NCBI GenBank assembly: GCA_035048495.1
Contig: CM068549.1
Coordinates: 3,257,059 to 3,321,058, forward strand
Direction: 5' to 3'
DNA length: 64,000 nucleotides
Origin: Euptelea pleiosperma
Taxonomy: Eukaryota; Streptophyta; Magnoliopsida; Ranunculales; Eupteleaceae
In this document: positions 44,901 to 56,534 of the stretch, in pieces
Numbering within the stretch: the first letter of the stretch is position 1
Layout: every line of letters begins with the position of its first letter
Made by a program: the position numbers and the translations under genes
The notes under the pieces: model-generated
The model's database searches: none
Told to the model about the DNA's origin: nothing
Seen by the model: only the letters and a program-made list of their open reading frames with translations

Positions 44901-47724
44901 GAGGTTTGACTTCAGTAGGTAAAGGAAGGATGGGTTCTCTGGCCATGGTTATCAGAGGCTCGAACTCGATGAGAGGAGCGGGGATCTCTATCAGTGGAGC
45001 AGTCTCCAAAAGATCATTGAGATCAGAAATAGCTGACTCTGTTGCAAAGTCAGCTCCAAAGTGTTCTAGACACTGCTTAAGAATATCTTCGGTGGAGTCC
45101 GGGATTAGACTCTCAACGGCACACATTTCATCGGCCACATCGCGATCGGCATCTTGTTGCATTAAACGAAAGATGTTGACCTCAGCTTTGAGGTTACCAA
45201 AAGCAATGGACATGTTTCCGTCCCGGCACCCGATGTGTGCGTTCGCGGTGGCAAGGAATTGACGGCCTAAGATGACTGGAATGCGGTTGTCGTGACACGG
45301 CTCGGTGTCTAGAATGATAAAGTCCACAGGATAATAAAAGTCAGCGACTTTTACTAGGACATCTTCAATAATTCCTCTAGGAATCTTGATGGACTGATCA
45401 GCTAATTTCAGGGTGACATTGGTAGGCTTCATATCTTTCAGTCCTAACTGCTGATATACCGAGAACGGTATGAGGTTAACGCTAGCCCCTAAATCTAGCA
45501 AGGCAGTGCAGCTAAAGTTGTCTCCAATTTCACATTGGATAGTTGGGCTACCTGGATCCTTGTGTTTGATCACACTATTGCGTTGAATGAACGCGGTAGC
45601 TTTTTCGGCCAAAAAGGCAGCTTTGGGTACATGCGTACGCCGCTTAACTGTGCACAAGTCCTTGAGGAATTTGGCATAGGAAGGGATTTGCTTGATAGCA
45701 GAAAGGAATGGGATATTGATCTGGACGTCTTTAAAGACATCTAAGACTTCAGAGAATTGCTGATCCCGCTTATCTTGGACAAGTCTGTCCGGGAAGGGAG
45801 GCTTTACTCGACAAATGGGTTTGTCTTTAGCCTTAGATTTCTGCACAGGGATATCTGATGTTGGTGCAGAGGTAGAAGAAGCAGAGGTAGGATTTGGACT
45901 AGTTTCCACGGTGCGAGTGATGGGTGCTGGAGATGGCACCGGTGGTGGTTGGACTCCCATATCTACAGTTTTTCCAGATCGTAGGGTGGTTACAGCTTGC
46001 ACCTCCCCTTGACAATTCTCATTCTGGCTTTGAGATTGGGATCCGATCTCATATACTGCCCCTTTGGCATTTCCTTTAGGGTTGGCAATGGGTTGGCTAG
46101 GAAAGATCCCCTTAGCTTTCTCAGCTTCCAAGTTACCTAGACGTTGCTCTAGACGAAGCATGGATTGCTGTTGCTGTTGCTCTAGGCGTTGCATAGATTG
46201 TTGTTGCTGAGTAATGAGTTGAGCTAGAAGGTCTTCGATACCAGATTTGGGGACCGACTGTTGGGGGGCAGCTAATGGGAGCTGAGGCACCAATTCGCGA
46301 CCCGAGCTCATTGGGGCATTATAGTTATAGGCTGGAGAATTAGTTGGGACAATCGGTTGGTTCTGAAAGGTCTGTGGGACTCTTTGCTGATTCTGAAATG
46401 TGCTTGATTGTCCAGAGTATTGACCCTGTTGGAATTGCTGGTTCTGAGTAGATGGGTACTGATTCTGCTGGTACTGACCCTGATTGAATTGCCTATTGGG
46501 TTGATTGAACCCAGGAGGATACATGCCCTGAGGTTGACGTGGAGGTTGAGCTTGTGGTTGAGTAGACTGAGGCCGCCAGGAGAAGTTAGGGTGGTTTCTC
46601 GTGTCCGGATGATAAGATTGACTATACGAGTTCTGAGTGGGTGGTTTGTATGTGCTGAAAGCACAAACTTCTTCCTGAAGAGGATTAGACAATCCTTCAT
46701 TCAAAGGACAATGCTCAGTAGTATGGGAGGGTTGCAGACAGAGGGTGCAGGATTCCATAGGGCTCTCGTGTCCCACATGCATGACTGGGGTAGATTGTTG
46801 AGTAGGCTTTTGTACTGACACAGCCAGTGCAGAGACTGACTTGCTCAACTCTTGAATGACAGATCGAAGCTCAGTATCAGCTGTAGCATCATGTCCCTTG
46901 GTTGTCCTTTGGACCGAAGTGGTTCGACTAAACTCTGAGTCAGTCGTCCAATGTTGAGAGTTTTCTCCTAACTCTCCCAAGAATTTGTATGCATCGGTCG
47001 GAGTTTGGTGCAGGAATTTTCCTTGGCACATTGACTCTACCATGGTCCGGGACTCATCAGTAAGTCCCTTGTAGAAGACATGGACAAGATTGCCCTTATC
47101 GATGCTATGGTGGGGACACTTAGTCAAGTAGTCTTGGAATCTATCCCACGCTTCAAAAAATTTCTCATCGGACTTTTGTCGAAAGTCCTGGATGAGTTGC
47201 TTCATTTGGTTGGTCCGAGTCATGGGGTAGAATTTAGACATGAATTTGCCTACCAACTCTTTCCAACTGCTGATTGAATCAGCGGGTAAGGAGTAGAGCC
47301 AATCTGAGGCTCGGTCTTTGAGCGAGAATGGGAAAACTCGCAGACGGACATTGTCATCATCGAGGTTCTGATTCTTGAAAAGTAGGATGACATGTTGGAA
47401 TTCCCTAATATGGGAATATGGGTCTTCTCTTGGGAGACCACGAAAGGTTGGCAGCATTTGGATCGTCTGTGGCCTGATCTCAAATTGTACCGCCGTAGTA
47501 GGTGGGAGAACAATGCAAGTGGGCGGATTGGCAGAGATAGGAGCGAACGTCTCGATAAGAGGTCGTTCGACTGCCATGACTACAAAGGTAGTAGTACTGG
47601 GGGAGGCGGGTGGTGAAAGAGATGGGGAAGAATTCAGTGGAGGATCCACTGTAGGGATGTGATTCTCAGATCGAACCAAGCGTTTGTTCGGGCGATTCCA
47701 AACGGGCATACGCGAATGAGGCAA
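41944..47724 (-). CDS. Gag-pol polyprotein of Athila-type retrotransposon, intact, 1926 aa
   Basis: A single uninterrupted ORF. Gag core is at about residues 85-260 (ends [11 protein letters not shown]). The CCHC zinc knuckle is C326-x2-C329-x4-H334-x4-C339. A Q/N/Y-rich low-complexity region spans about 395-530. Aspartic protease has D744-L-G-A. Reverse transcriptase spans about 1055-1240 with FMDD at 1204-1207. RNase H has D1353, E1394 and D1419. Integrase has the HHCC finger H1560, H1567, C1595, C1598 and the catalytic triad D1630, D1689, E1725, the last two 35 residues apart. The C-terminus (IDPAYVD) has no chromodomain. Gag and pol share one frame, as usual for this branch. All catalytic residues checked are present, so the product should be functional. 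Met50 is the start equivalent used by elements A and B and could be an alternative start here. Confidence 0.95.
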   Translation of the reverse strand: MPHSRMPVWNRPNKRLVRSENHIPTVDPPLNSSPSLSPPASPSTTTFVVMAVERPLIETFAPISANPPTCIVLPPTTAVQFEIRPQTIQMLPTFRGLPREDPYSHIREFQHVILLFKNQNLDDDNVRLRVFPFSLKDRASDWLYSLPADSISSWKELVGKFMSKFYPMTRTNQMKQLIQDFRQKSDEKFFEAWDRFQDYLTKCPHHSIDKGNLVHVFYKGLTDESRTMVESMCQGKFLHQTPTDAYKFLGELGENSQHWTTDSEFSRTTSVQRTTKGHDATADTELRSVIQELSKSVSALAVSVQKPTQQSTPVMHVGHESPMESCTLCLQPSHTTEHCPLNEGLSNPLQEEVCAFSTYKPPTQNSYSQSYHPDTRNHPNFSWRPQSTQPQAQPPRQPQGMYPPGFNQPNRQFNQGQYQQNQYPSTQNQQFQQGQYSGQSSTFQNQQRVPQTFQNQPIVPTNSPAYNYNAPMSSGRELVPQLPLAAPQQSVPKSGIEDLLAQLITQQQQSMQRLEQQQQQSMLRLEQRLGNLEAEKAKGIFPSQPIANPKGNAKGAVYEIGSQSQSQNENCQGEVQAVTTLRSGKTVDMGVQPPPVPSPAPITRTVETSPNPTSASSTSAPTSDIPVQKSKAKDKPICRVKPPFPDRLVQDKRDQQFSEVLDVFKDVQINIPFLSAIKQIPSYAKFLKDLCTVKRRTHVPKAAFLAEKATAFIQRNSVIKHKDPGSPTIQCEIGDNFSCTALLDLGASVNLIPFSVYQQLGLKDMKPTNVTLKLADQSIKIPRGIIEDVLVKVADFYYPVDFIILDTEPCHDNRIPVILGRQFLATANAHIGCRDGNMSIAFGNLKAEVNIFRLMQQDADRDVADEMCAVESLIPDSTEDILKQCLEHFGADFATESAISDLNDLLETAPLIEIPAPLIEFEPLITMAREPILPLPTEVKPLQSVSSVTPISTPSAPILELKPLPTDLSYAYLGPKETYPVIIASALSESERKKLLELLNEHKSAIGWTIDDIRGIDPSVCQHHIYLEDESKTSREHQRRLNPVLKDVVRDEVLKLLDAGIIYPISDSKWVSPIHVVPKKAGFTVVENENKEMVTQRLKKGWRVCIDYRRLNTNTRKDHFPLPFIDQMLERLAGHSYYCFLDGYSGYNQIPIAPEDHEKTTFTCPFGTFAYKRMPFGLCNAPATFQRCMMSIFSDMVEKFLEVFMDDFSVFGSSFDDCLNHLGLVLQRCQDKRLVLNWEKCHFMVKKGIVLGHVISHQGIEVDKAKIDIISTLPIPKSVRDIRSFLGHGGFYRRFIKDFSQIARPLSHLLAKDSPFDFNADCVKAFERLKSELTTAPIIRPPDWTLPFEVMCDASDYALGAVLGQRIDKRSHVIYYASKTLNSAQMNYSTTEKELLAVVFALDKFRQYLLATKVVVYTDHAALRYLMSKKETKPRLIRWILLLQEFDLEIKDKKGTENVVADHLSRLTLESSFDTQPIPETFPDEQLFAISVNPWYADIVNYLVTEEMPSHWSKQDKSQFLARVKYYSWDDPYLYKYCPDQIIRLCVPESDQLSILSSCHDQPCGGHFSTKKTAEKVLQCGFYWPTLFKDAHIYCKTCPNCQHLGRISQRNMMPLTPIQVDEIFDIWGIDFMGPFPISYGFEYILLAVDYVSKWIEAIPTKTNDHKVVVKFVKEFIFARFGAPKAIISDGGTHFCNKIFENLMKKYGVTHKVALAYHPQTSGQVEVSNRQIKQILEKTVNTTRKDWSTRLTDALWAYRTAYKTPLNMSPYRLVFGKPCHLPVEIEHRALWAIKKLNFDLDSAGEERKLQMNELEELRNDAYNLSKNYKAKMKWIHDKSILRKEFQPGQKVLLYNSRLHLFPGKLKSRWTGPYTVTAVTPFGAITIEDPKDHSSFQVNGQRLKQFHELDVLFIQTFEIDLIDPAYVD

Positions 47725-49427
47725 GCTCTATACTTGGCAAAAAGTTGCCAGAGAGGAACACTATCCTAAATGATGCACACCAAGCACAGATAATCCTATT
47801 CTAAGCAATCAGGATATATTTTAGGAATTATCTTAGTTAGTTTTGGGGCTAGAGTAGATTATGACAGTGGGCGGACCACTGGTTTATCTTTTAACCGCCG
47901 GACTAACTGTTTTGCACTCAAAGGTTCTCACCAGGCTACACTCTTCAGAGCGAATCCTTTAGTACTAACTCTAGTTAACAACAAGGCAATCCGAAGCCTA
48001 GACAGACGTGCGGCACAATGGCTGACTTAAGTACGTCCCAGACTAACCAGATTGGTCAAGTGGATAAGAAGAGTGTTCCCTCGGGTTAAGCTAGGGTTGA
48101 TGCGTGTTCCTAGTCCACACGCAACTAACCGCCGAATAGTCCAAGATGCCACGTCGAGCTCAGTGTACTTGAGTAGCAGGGACTTATGGGTGTGTTAGAC
48201 AACAGGGACCCGCGCTCGTGGTCTTATTTCGATTGGATGTTAAGCGGGTTCGCTTTGCGTGGATTTTTCCTCGAACACCGGGCTAATTGGCGCTACTTCT
48301 TGATTCTTTTTATTATAGATGGATCCTGGGGATCAATTTCAGCTGGAATGATGAGGTGGGTGATGAAATCCCACCAGTTTCAATTGTGGAGCTGGGTCTG
48401 CTCTCTTAGAGTTGATTGATTAACGGCCACGCCACGCAAGTCGAATAATATGTATGCAAAAGCAAATAGACAAGCGGCAATGATTCACCCAATATGCTCT
48501 GTATCGCACTCAAGGCGAGGATAGAGACTTACCTCCCGTGGGCCACGCCACGGGGTCTCCTCCGTGGGTTAGAGAGGGGTATCCTAATGGGCTTGGGCCC
48601 GACTCCACCTCTTTGAGCTTTCGCTCTCTACCCACACTGGATCGTGTTCCTGCAGAAACAGTTAGATCGCACGGTCTAGGTATGTGGGATTCTATTTGGA
48701 AGATCCTTGCCTTTTTAGGGTTCACTGAACAAGCACTGAATTTAGGCAAGTTTTTGAATTAATTCCCAAGTTCGAGATGGGTTAAAATTTAGGAATTTCC
48801 AGATTGGAAAATACCTAGATTGGAAAGTTTCCCGAACTGTGGAGATCTTCCAAGGAAGATTTGATTGCGAGATCCCTTATAATTTTGGGAAATTTCCCAA
48901 AATTGAAATTCTGCTAGATTTGGGATGTTTCCTTTTGCAGACTTTTCCAAATTCGGAAGATTTCTAAAGATAGAAATTCTTCTAAAGAGGAAACTTCTAA
49001 GAGGGGAAACCCTAATTAAGCAGAGTTTCAAGATTTTGGAATCTTTCCAAAAATCACAAATCTTTGATTGGTGATTTCTAAAAATCTGCAAAATATAAAA
49101 CCCTAATTTTTTTTTGAATTTTGATTTTTTAATTTTTTTGGTAATTTCCACTTAATCTAGGGTTTCTAAAAAAAAACCCTAGAACAAGATCTAGCAGTTA
49201 TATGGAAAGCAATAAAATTCCTAAATTATTACAAATTGCACTCGGCCTTCCGAGAGATTAAAAATAGTAATTAAAAACTGCTAAAAATCACTAAAAACCA
49301 AAAATAGAAAGTTTCCCGAAAAGGTCAGGCTGTCCAAATTGAGCAGCTTTTCGCTTCAGCAACTTTCCAATTCCGTCTTTACGTCCTTTTTCGCACTTCC
49401 GGTCACCCGAGCGGCAACGGCGCCATT
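47725..49427 (-). other. Untranslated leader of element C
   Basis: About 1.7 kb between primer site and gag-pol start. The part nearest the ORF (47730-48640) is collinear with 1-1012 of A. The part 48780-49200 is AT-rich with repeated GGAAA/TTTCC words and the palindrome TTTTGGGAAATTTCCCAAAA near 48885-48904. Element B has lost most of the corresponding leader. Confidence 0.7.
49406..49425 (-). promoter_or_regulatory. Primer binding site of element C (tRNA-Asp type)
   Basis: The element strand reads TGGCGCCGTTGCCGCTCGGG, two bases after the 5' LTR. Its first 14 bases are complementary to the 3' end of plant tRNA-Asp including CCA, as described for Athila. Confidence 0.8.
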
Positions 49428-50569
49428 TGAAAGTAGGATTTTCCCGTGTCGTTGGATCGGAAACCCTAATCTCAACAATATTTTTTTTAATTTGATCCGA
49501 TTATCCTGCAAAATTGATAGATTTGTATAGGAATTCGTGTCGGATGTCGATCCGCACTCGGGGTTAGTTAGCGCGACTCATGAACATGCAATGACGGATT
49601 TTTATCAAGAAAACATGGAGATTGTAGAAAATATGGAGAGGTGAGAATGGTGGTAGTGATTTTAAAACATTCATCTTTTTAGAGAGAAGTTAAGAGAACC
49701 ATTCTTTAGATTAAATGACAAAATTTAGAACAAATTACCAAACTAAAACTTCTTCATTAAAACTAATATATCAAATTACAAAACTGTTGAGCTTTAATAC
49801 AAACATGACACAAAGAAAGCAAGTAAGATTAAACTATCTAGAGAGAGAAAACTAATTTAGAGAGAGAAAACTAGGGAGAGAGAATCTTGCTAACTTACCA
49901 ACGGGAGATGATGAGTGGCAAACAACTTATTGGGGAAGGCGTGGAGGGCGGCTGGACTGTGAGGTGTTGAAGGAGGATGGAGGATTGCTGGAGCAAGGGC
50001 AGCGAGGTGCAGTCCGGCAACGTGGAGCGCTGATGGAAGGAGGGGGCGGTAGCTTGGTGGAGATTTCGGGTTTGATCCTTCTATGATAGAAAGAAGGCAG
50101 CCTGGTGAGTGCGATCTCACCTCCTCCCTCTTCTTCTCTGGTGTGGCTGCTGGGATTGAAGTGTGATAGAGTTTCTGCTGGTGTGCGTGGCTGTGGAGAG
50201 AAACGGTGGTGGGTGGAGATGATTTTTTTTTTTTGTTTTTTTTTTTTTGGTTTCTAACGGCTTGGGTTTAAAAGAAAATGGTGTAGAAGAGGAGGAGGAT
50301 AACGGCTGTGATTTTTAGGAGAGGCTGAAGTGGTTTTGGGAGAAAAGGGAGAAAAGTGGTGCAGGTCGCCGGTTTTAATGGAGATTGCCGGAGTTCTGCA
50401 ACTCCGGCGAGCTCTTTTCTTTTTTTTTTTTTTTTTTTGTTTTGTTCCTCCTGGAGATGATGAGGAGAAGTGCAGGAGGTGACGGTAGGGAGAAAGGAGG
50501 GGGCTGCGGTGTTGTAGCGCGATGCCCGACGCCAACAAGAAGAGTTGGAGACGGTGGTAATGGAGGTTG

Positions 50570-50594
50570 CCGGAGTTGCAACCTGCAACTCCGG
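50570..50594 (-). repeat. Conserved LTR palindrome (C 5' LTR)
   Basis: Same perfect inverted repeat as in the 3' LTR, downstream of the putative TATA box on the element strand. Confidence 0.6.
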
Positions 50595-51348
50595 TGATCA
50601 AAAAAATTTTTTTTTTTTTTTTTTTTTTGCAGCAAGCTTTGAAGCTTGAAGGGAGGCCGCTGCAGGTGGAAACAGTGGAGGGAATGAGGAGAGTGAAGAG
50701 AGATGGGTTGAGACGTCGGAGAAGAAGAGAAGGGCGGCCTTTTTTTTTTTTTTTTTTTTTTTTTTTCTTTTGAATCTCAAATCCGGCAAGGTGGAGGACT
50801 GCAGGTGACGTTTCTGTGCAAGGGGAGATACCGAACCACTTTGTGGGGCGGCAAGGGAGTGGCAGCAGGGTCGTGGATGCAGTATGCAGGTGGCGATCTG
50901 CAACGGTGAAGTGTATTGCTGGTAGCAGCAGACGGTGTTGAAGAGAAAAAGAAGAAGGTGTTGCTACAGCAAGGGGGAGGCGCTCCTCTTCCTTTCTTGA
51001 GGGAGATCAGTCTCATGGAGGCATTGGAGAGCTTGCAGGTCGGGCAGGAGATGCACCAGCTTGGAGGAGATGGAGGGGTTACTCAGTCCGTTGGGGAGGA
51101 ACTACCAGGCGTTGGAGATGAATGCTAATGGCAGTCCGTTGGAGCAGCAGCAGGTGGTGATGGGGGTAGCAAGGTGGAGGCTGTTGCTCCTTTGGAAGAT
51201 GCTTGGAGATCAGGGGTGGTTCTAGTTGTGGAACGTGGGGGAGAAGAAGGAACGTGGGAGAAGGGAAGGGAAGAAATCAATTGGGGAGAGTGAAAAACGT
51301 GGAGAGAGGATGAGAACGTGGGAGAGAGACCCATTAGGGTTTCGGTCC

Positions 51349-51357
51349 AAATATATA
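51349..51357 (-). promoter_or_regulatory. Putative TATA box of the C 5' LTR
   Basis: TATATATTT on the element strand about 1.15 kb into the LTR, followed by CT- and T-rich sequence. It is the best TATA candidate seen, but no transcription start can be verified from sequence. The same site lies in the 3' LTR near 38829. Confidence 0.35.
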
Positions 51358-52500
51358 TGCTAGATGTCTAGCCACAACCAACTTCCCTTTGCTTCAAAAA
51401 AATCTTAGGACTTTCCATAGTTGTATCCTAAGTTTCTTCAAGAAATTCTCTTCTTTTGCAAAACCAGCCTTCTAATTTGAAAACCACTTTTTTCTTACCT
51501 TATGGGAATATTTTCTTGTATGGGCTGGGCTCCACGAGGAATGGGCCCGCTTAGTCCAATGTATATTGTCCATATTTCAACACCATTTAATGGGAACTGC
51601 CATCCTTCATCATCGTTTGATTTCTAGCAATCCTCCATTGCATGCTACCATGCCATGCGTCCTTTGTGGACCCCAAGGTCATCGACTTTCAATAAATTGG
51701 ACCATTTGATGTTGTTCCATGCGTGTGAACACTATACAGTGTATTAGGCCACCACATATCCAAAACTGTATTCATATTATCCAAGCATATCGAGTTCTTT
51801 GGACTTGCTTTTCGACTTTCTCCTTTATACCCTCTGCTTGATCGCCACTTTAACAAGTTGGTATCTTGGCTTAGTGTCGTGGCTTATCAACTTGGTCTCA
51901 CATCCTGGCTCACCCTTGATGATGTTGTTTTGCTCCACTGGCCTAGTAACATGACCCACTATCAATTTGTGTTTGGATCTTCAATATCCCTTCTGGCTCA
52001 TATGTGATTTGCGCTTATTTGTAAGCCATGTTAGCTCTTGACTTTGTGATCATAGGCTCTTAAAATTTGCCTAGATCTTCATAATCAAATCTTGGGGGCG
52101 CCTTTGTTCATCATCAACTCTTCCGCCCTTTTGGTTCTTGGCCGGCTCTGTGATCCTCTGCCTCGACCCGTACTTGGCCTGTCATAGCCTGTTGGCTCTT
52201 TATGCTTTGATTAAAGGCTCTGGCAGTCAGTTGTGGGCCCACAATCCTTAAAATTCTCCAATCGGGTTTCCTGCGATAAAAGAAGCACGTAATGAGACTT
52301 AATCAGAACGGCTTTATATCTAGCCTTCCGAAAATGTGTTTAATGCATGCAAATATACCATTTCGTCCAGAAAAGTGTGTTTTACGCAATGAGATAGACT
52401 CTTACGTAGAAAAGTGGATAATTAGAGCAGTTTTACGTAGGAGAGTGCGATAACGCTAACAGGATAAGTGCTTAAAATAAGCACTTTTGAGCGAATATCA

Positions 52501-52788
52501 CTTAGGTGACATAATCTTTGTGGTTAAAATTAGACCACGTGCTCCCCAGGAGTGTTTAACTTGACTCCCAAGTTTCTCATGGCGGTGATTGGGTGTATTG
52601 ACGACGCACGATGGCCCATATACTACAATGCGCCTAGGTTGAGGTTTGGGGTTCGGGTTGGGCCGAAAGGGTCCTCCTAAGGTAATCCGATGAGGCAAAT
52701 CTCATTGCGACCTCTATTCGGCCAAAATCTGTGTAGATTTATCAAAATTTGATTAACTTACTTCTAATTTGACTTTTTTTTTTTTTTT

Positions 52789-52825
<37 letters not shown>

Positions 52826-53212
52826 TTACTGTATTGTTAGGTTACACGTGTTTCTATGGACTGATTGGGTTCGACCACTACTCGATTGGTGTGTCTAAGG
52901 GGTTGGCACTTCTCGGGGTAAAGTGATCGACACAAACCCGAGGGAATATTATTTGATTTAGCAACCAAAATTATTTTTTGAAAAAGAAAACTTTATTTCC
53001 TTTATAATAATAATTATACATATTAGTTTGAAAAAAAAATCTTTATTTTAAGTGGAAAGCCTTAAAACTATTTATAAACTTACCGCTTCTACTCATCTAG
53101 GGTTCGAATCACGAACATCTAGATCCAAGGGGATTAATCCAACGGCTGCGATTTAATCGAGGTTTCACATAGGAATGGGCTAAATATCCATATGGTCATT
53201 AGTCTCTACGCA
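52501..53212. other. Intergenic DNA with right target duplication and a 32-base poly-G run
   Basis: Starts with CTTAG, the right target duplication of C. A T-rich run (52774-52788) is followed by GGA and then about 32 consecutive G (52792-52823). No gene seen. Confidence 0.5.
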
Positions 53213-53510
53213 TAAAAACTCGGATTTGCAGGTTTTTCCAAGTTGACTTGGAAACTCGGCCGAGTCGACTCAAAACTCTGCCGAGTCAACCATTTAAAGA
53301 CCGAGTCAACTCAAAACTCGATGTTTTTAAATATCTAAAGTATTTTTTTTCTATATTTTATGATTTTTCAAAAAAAAATTTAATAAACATTATTTTTTAT
53401 ATATTTAAATATTTATTAATTAATTTAATGACTCGTCAAGTTGACTCCCAAGTCATCGAGGTGACTCGACCCGATGGGCACCCGAGTCGAGTCCGAGTAC
53501 CGAGTTTTAA
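53213..53510. repeat. Fold-back repeat rich in ACTCGGCCGAGTC-type words
   Basis: Left AAAACTCGG and right CCGAGTTTT frame repeated GACTCG, GAGTCAAC and CCGAGTC words in both orientations around an AT-rich centre (53330-53425). It resembles a widespread plant non-autonomous repeat; no flanking duplication was identified. Confidence 0.5.
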
Positions 53511-53947
53511 AACATTGGCAGAAACCACATAACACCAAAAGTGAAAAAAAAAAAAAAAGTAATGTTCTTGGTATATCCCTCTCGAAGATGGAAATATCCA
53601 ACGAAGCTATCTTTATCCACATCTATACTTGAATAAAACAAGAAGATTGGACTAATCGATCAGCCGCCAAAAAACGGTAGATTATGTAACCCAAACAGTA
53701 TTCGATAAACTCGTTTGATTTAAAAATATAAAATTTGCATATAAAAACATGTTTATCAGCATAATATAATATATTTGACTAACGGGTTATTATCTGATAA
53801 GATCTGAGTTGATCCAAAACTAATCTGATCGCTTATCGGATCTATTAGGCTGCATTGGACCCTATATTTCTATCCGGACTCAATTTTTTGCCGGATAGAA
53901 CCGGATAGAATATCGTGGGACACAAAATTTCACATCTAAAAAGTTGC
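53511..53947. other. Intergenic spacer
   Basis: No gene or element recognised. Confidence 0.3.
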
Positions 53948-54273
53948 GGGGGCCAATATCAAGGGACCCCCATTTCTGACCCCCATCTTGGCGTACCATA
54001 GAGATCATCCTCACAAAAATTCAAATTATTCTGATATTCATAGACTGGTTTAGAAGCTGAAGCATCATGGACCGTTGATTTTTACCATGTAACTTTAAAA
54101 CCACATTTGATGGGGTTAGAAATTTCTGAATGGGCTGATTTTTTGTTGGGGTGATCTATATGGTGAGGTTATCATCCCCACCAAAAATCAGCCATTGATT
54201 CATCTTCTATGTGGGTACGCCATATGTGGGTCAAAAAAGGGGGTCGGAAATGGGGGTCCCTTGAGCCCGGCCC
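53948..54273. mobile_element. Mutator-like MITE, family M1, copy with damaged left end
   Basis: The right end GGGGGTCCCTTGAGCCCGGCCC matches the family. The left end (AAGGGACCCCCATTTCTGACC) lacks the outermost bases, and part of the left arm after GGCGTACC is deleted. Same internal sequence as 55597-55977. Confidence 0.6.
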
Positions 54274-54284
54274 ATAAATTAGAA

Positions 54285-54520
54285 GTTTTGGAATGGCTTG
54301 ATTTTTGGTGAGGTTGGTCTCTAAGGTGAGAAGATCACCCGCACAAAAATTCAAATCATTCTGATATTCGTAGCCTGGTTTACAAGTTGAAGAATTATGG
54401 ACCGTTTGCAGAGATGATCAAGATGTTGAAGAGATCATCCTCAACGAAAATCAGCCATTGATTTATCTTCCATGTGGATAGGCCAAAATTGGTGGGAAAT
54501 TTTGTGTCCCCTGATCTGAT
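54285..54520. mobile_element. Degenerate M1-family MITE fragment
   Basis: Shares GGCTTGATTTTTGGTGAGG, ATTCTGATATTCGTAG and AATCAGCCATTGATTTATCT with the M1 family, but both termini are lost. It sits directly beside the 53948 copy. Confidence 0.5.
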
Positions 54521-54987
54521 TCTATTTCAAATTGATTCTGATATTTGTGCCAACGTTTATTTATTTATTTTTTTTCACATGCAATTAATAGTGAACGTCG
54601 TGTGGCAACCAAAGTTTTGCCTTTAAAATAATAAACTATGTGTTAGGATAAAATGACTATTTTCTACACACGATTGTGGGCCCACATGGAAATCGTGTTG
54701 GACAATCTAACCATACGTTGTGCTTTCACTGTCGTCGTGATGATCATGATCACCAAAAACCGGTCTATTACTCTTTAACTACATAAAAAGTTGACCTAAA
54801 ATAACGGTTTAATTGGATGGTCTGAATTTATCAAATTCAATTAATTTTTCATCAAGTTAGATATGTCTATACTACTTTGTTATAAACAACTCATTGTGCA
54901 GTTGAATTATCCAACATGATCTTTGTGTGGGCCCCATCATCAGGGAGATGATGGTATGTGCAGTTGAATTATCCAACATACTCTTAA
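54521..54987. other. Intergenic spacer with a 23-bp direct repeat
   Basis: TGTGCAGTTGAATTATCCAA (plus CAT) occurs at 54895 and again at 54957, framing 39 bp. Nothing else recognised. Confidence 0.4.
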
Positions 54988-55305
54988 ATAGGGCCGTTAT
55001 AGCGGTATAACGGATTGGGGGGGGCGTTACTGTTGTCCGTTTAACAGCAGTTATAACGGATTGTAACGCACAGGACCAAAAAGGGTAAATAAGGGATCTA
55101 AAATTCATATTCAGTATAATTTATAACAGAAAAAACTGTCACTTTTTTTAATAAAATAACGGTCATTATTTTCATAAAAAAAAAAAAGGCAGTTATAATG
55201 AAAATAATGGTGGTTATTTTCTAAACTTTAAAACGGTATGTAGCATAACAGGGGAAGTCCGTTTCCGTTATGACGGCAGCTATTTTCGTTATAACAGCCG
55301 TTCTT
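54988..55305. mobile_element. Fold-back MITE with CCGTTATAACGG-type arms
   Basis: GGGCCGTTATAGCGGTATAA on the left mirrors GTTATAACAGCCGTTCTTTA on the right; internal words such as GTTATAACGG recur in both orientations. Class uncertain (hAT-like is possible); no target duplication found. Confidence 0.5.
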
Positions 55306-55403
55306 TAAACCATGGGTGTCTCGCTACTCTAATGGCCTAAGTAAGCAAAAGAAAAGGAGCGTGTTCTTTCCTTTACCCCGAAGCAAAATATGGTAAACAT
55401 GTA

Positions 55404-55456
55404 GGGAATCTGGAATCTGGAATCTGGAATCTAGAATCTGGAATCTGGAATCTGGA
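55404..55456 (+). repeat. 7-bp minisatellite (GGAATCT)n
   Basis: About seven units of GGAATCT, one reading AGAATCT. Translation of the tract is periodic and not a gene. Confidence 0.8.
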
Positions 55457-55596
55457 TTGGTAAGATTAGAAATCTGATTGGGTATCCTTAATCCAGACCC
55501 GACCAAATTCTGGGTATATAGAAGATCTCTTGAGTGGTACCCAAGGAATGGTGAATCTTGATATTTGGTTTTTCCAATGGATCGGGATATCCTTAA

Positions 55597-55977
55597 GGGT
55601 CGGGCTCAAGGGACCCCCATTTCTGACCCCGTTTTTTGACCCCCATCTTGGTGTACCCACATAGAAGATGAATCAATGGCTGATTTTTGGTGAGGATGAT
55701 CTCTATGGTGAGGAGATCATCCTCACAAAAATTCAAATCATTCTGATATTCATAAACTGGTTTAGAAGCTGAAGCATTATGGACCGTCCGTGTAACTTTA
55801 AAACCACATTTGATAGGGTTAGAAATTTCAGAATGGGCTGATTTTTTGTTGGGGTGATCTATACGGCGAGATTATCATCCCCACCAAAAATCAGCCATTG
55901 ATTAGACTTCTACGTGGGTACGCCAAGATGGGGGTCAAAAAAGGGGGTCAGAAATGGGGGTCCCTTGAGCCCGACCC
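55597..55977. mobile_element. Mutator-like fold-back MITE, family M1, complete with 9-bp target duplication
   Basis: 381 bp. The left end GGGTCGGGCTCAAGGGACCC is inverted at the right (GGGTCCCTTGAGCCCGACCC). Arms extend more than 100 bp, through GTACCCAC(A/G)TAGAAG and GGCTGATTTTTGGTG. TATCCTTAA stands at 55588-55596 and at 55978-55986, a perfect 9-bp duplication, which assigns the family to Mutator-like elements. Relatives: 22297, 53948, 54285 and 62056. Confidence 0.85.
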
Positions 55978-56139
55978 TATCCTTAAATGCCCAAACCCGA
56001 CAAACTTGATTGGCTAATGGTCCAAAAGGATCAGCGCAAAAACCCAAATTAGTCTTTGAATGTCTTATGATTGCCACGTGTCCTGATATCTATTATCTAG
56101 GAGACTAGGAGTCTAGGACTACTTCAGTAAAAGTGGTAC

Positions 56140-56534
56140 GTAAACCTTCGATGACACCTTCAGTCAGCGACGCAGCTGAAGCTTCAGCCCATATGAGACA
56201 TGTGGCACATTCTTAAGAGGACACTGACCGTATGGATGTTTGGCCAATCACTAGGTGGACGTACTAAAAATAAATAAACTTGATCGCTGATTTCTAAAGG
56301 TTAGAATGAAGTTATTTAATTTCATGAGTTGATTTTAACAGTAGGAATTTGAGCATTATTTGGGCACAAATATCCAAAGGTTTTAAATCACTAATCAGGC
56401 TGATTTTTTATTTGTAGGTCCACCTAGTGATTGGCCAAACATCCATAGGGTCAGTTCCCTCTTAAGAATATGCCACGTGCCTCATATTGGCTGCAGTCAG
56501 CGGCGTCGCTGGCTGAATGTCATCGAATGTTTAC
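56140..56534. mobile_element. Fold-back MITE, family M3c
   Basis: Outer arms TAAAC(C/A)TTCGATGACA and TTCAG(T/C)CAGCGACGC are inverted at both ends; the inner core has GAGGACACTGACCGTATGG and AATCAGGCTGATTTTTTATT. It shares the core with 23886-24263 and 25035-25376 but has different outer ends. Ends approximate; no duplication identified. Confidence 0.6.

Larger units (their letters stand above)
36907..52500 (-). mobile_element. Element C: complete autonomous Athila-type Ty3/gypsy retrotransposon
   Basis: 15.6 kb flanked by CTTAG at 36902-36906 and 52501-52505. It contains two LTRs of 3072 and 3073 bp, a tRNA-Asp-type primer site, a ~1.7-kb leader, one uninterrupted gag-pol ORF, a ~1.95-kb 3' noncoding part with hairpin and homopolymer, and a polypurine tract. 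The domain order PR-RT-RNaseH-INT, the absence of a chromodomain and the primer site place it in the Athila/Tat branch. No env-like ORF follows pol, unlike classical Athila. Reading both LTRs against each other by eye gave five substitutions plus homopolymer differences, so the insertion is recent. Confidence 0.95.
49428..52500 (-). mobile_element. 5' LTR of element C
   Basis: 3073 bp, near-identical to 36907-39978. On the element strand it starts TGATATTCGC at 52500 and ends CCTACTTTCA at 49428. It carries the family palindrome (50570-50594), three long T runs and a TATA-like site. Confidence 0.95.

Noticed and set aside
42052..47662. Many ORFs of 60-140 codons on the + strand and other frames across the gag-pol region
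   Set aside because: They are antisense or out-of-frame shadows of the intact - strand polyprotein and have no recognisable domain.
53096..53140. B-box-like GGTTCGAATCAC suggesting a SINE or tRNA
   Set aside because: Single short match, no A box at proper distance and no repeated structure around it.
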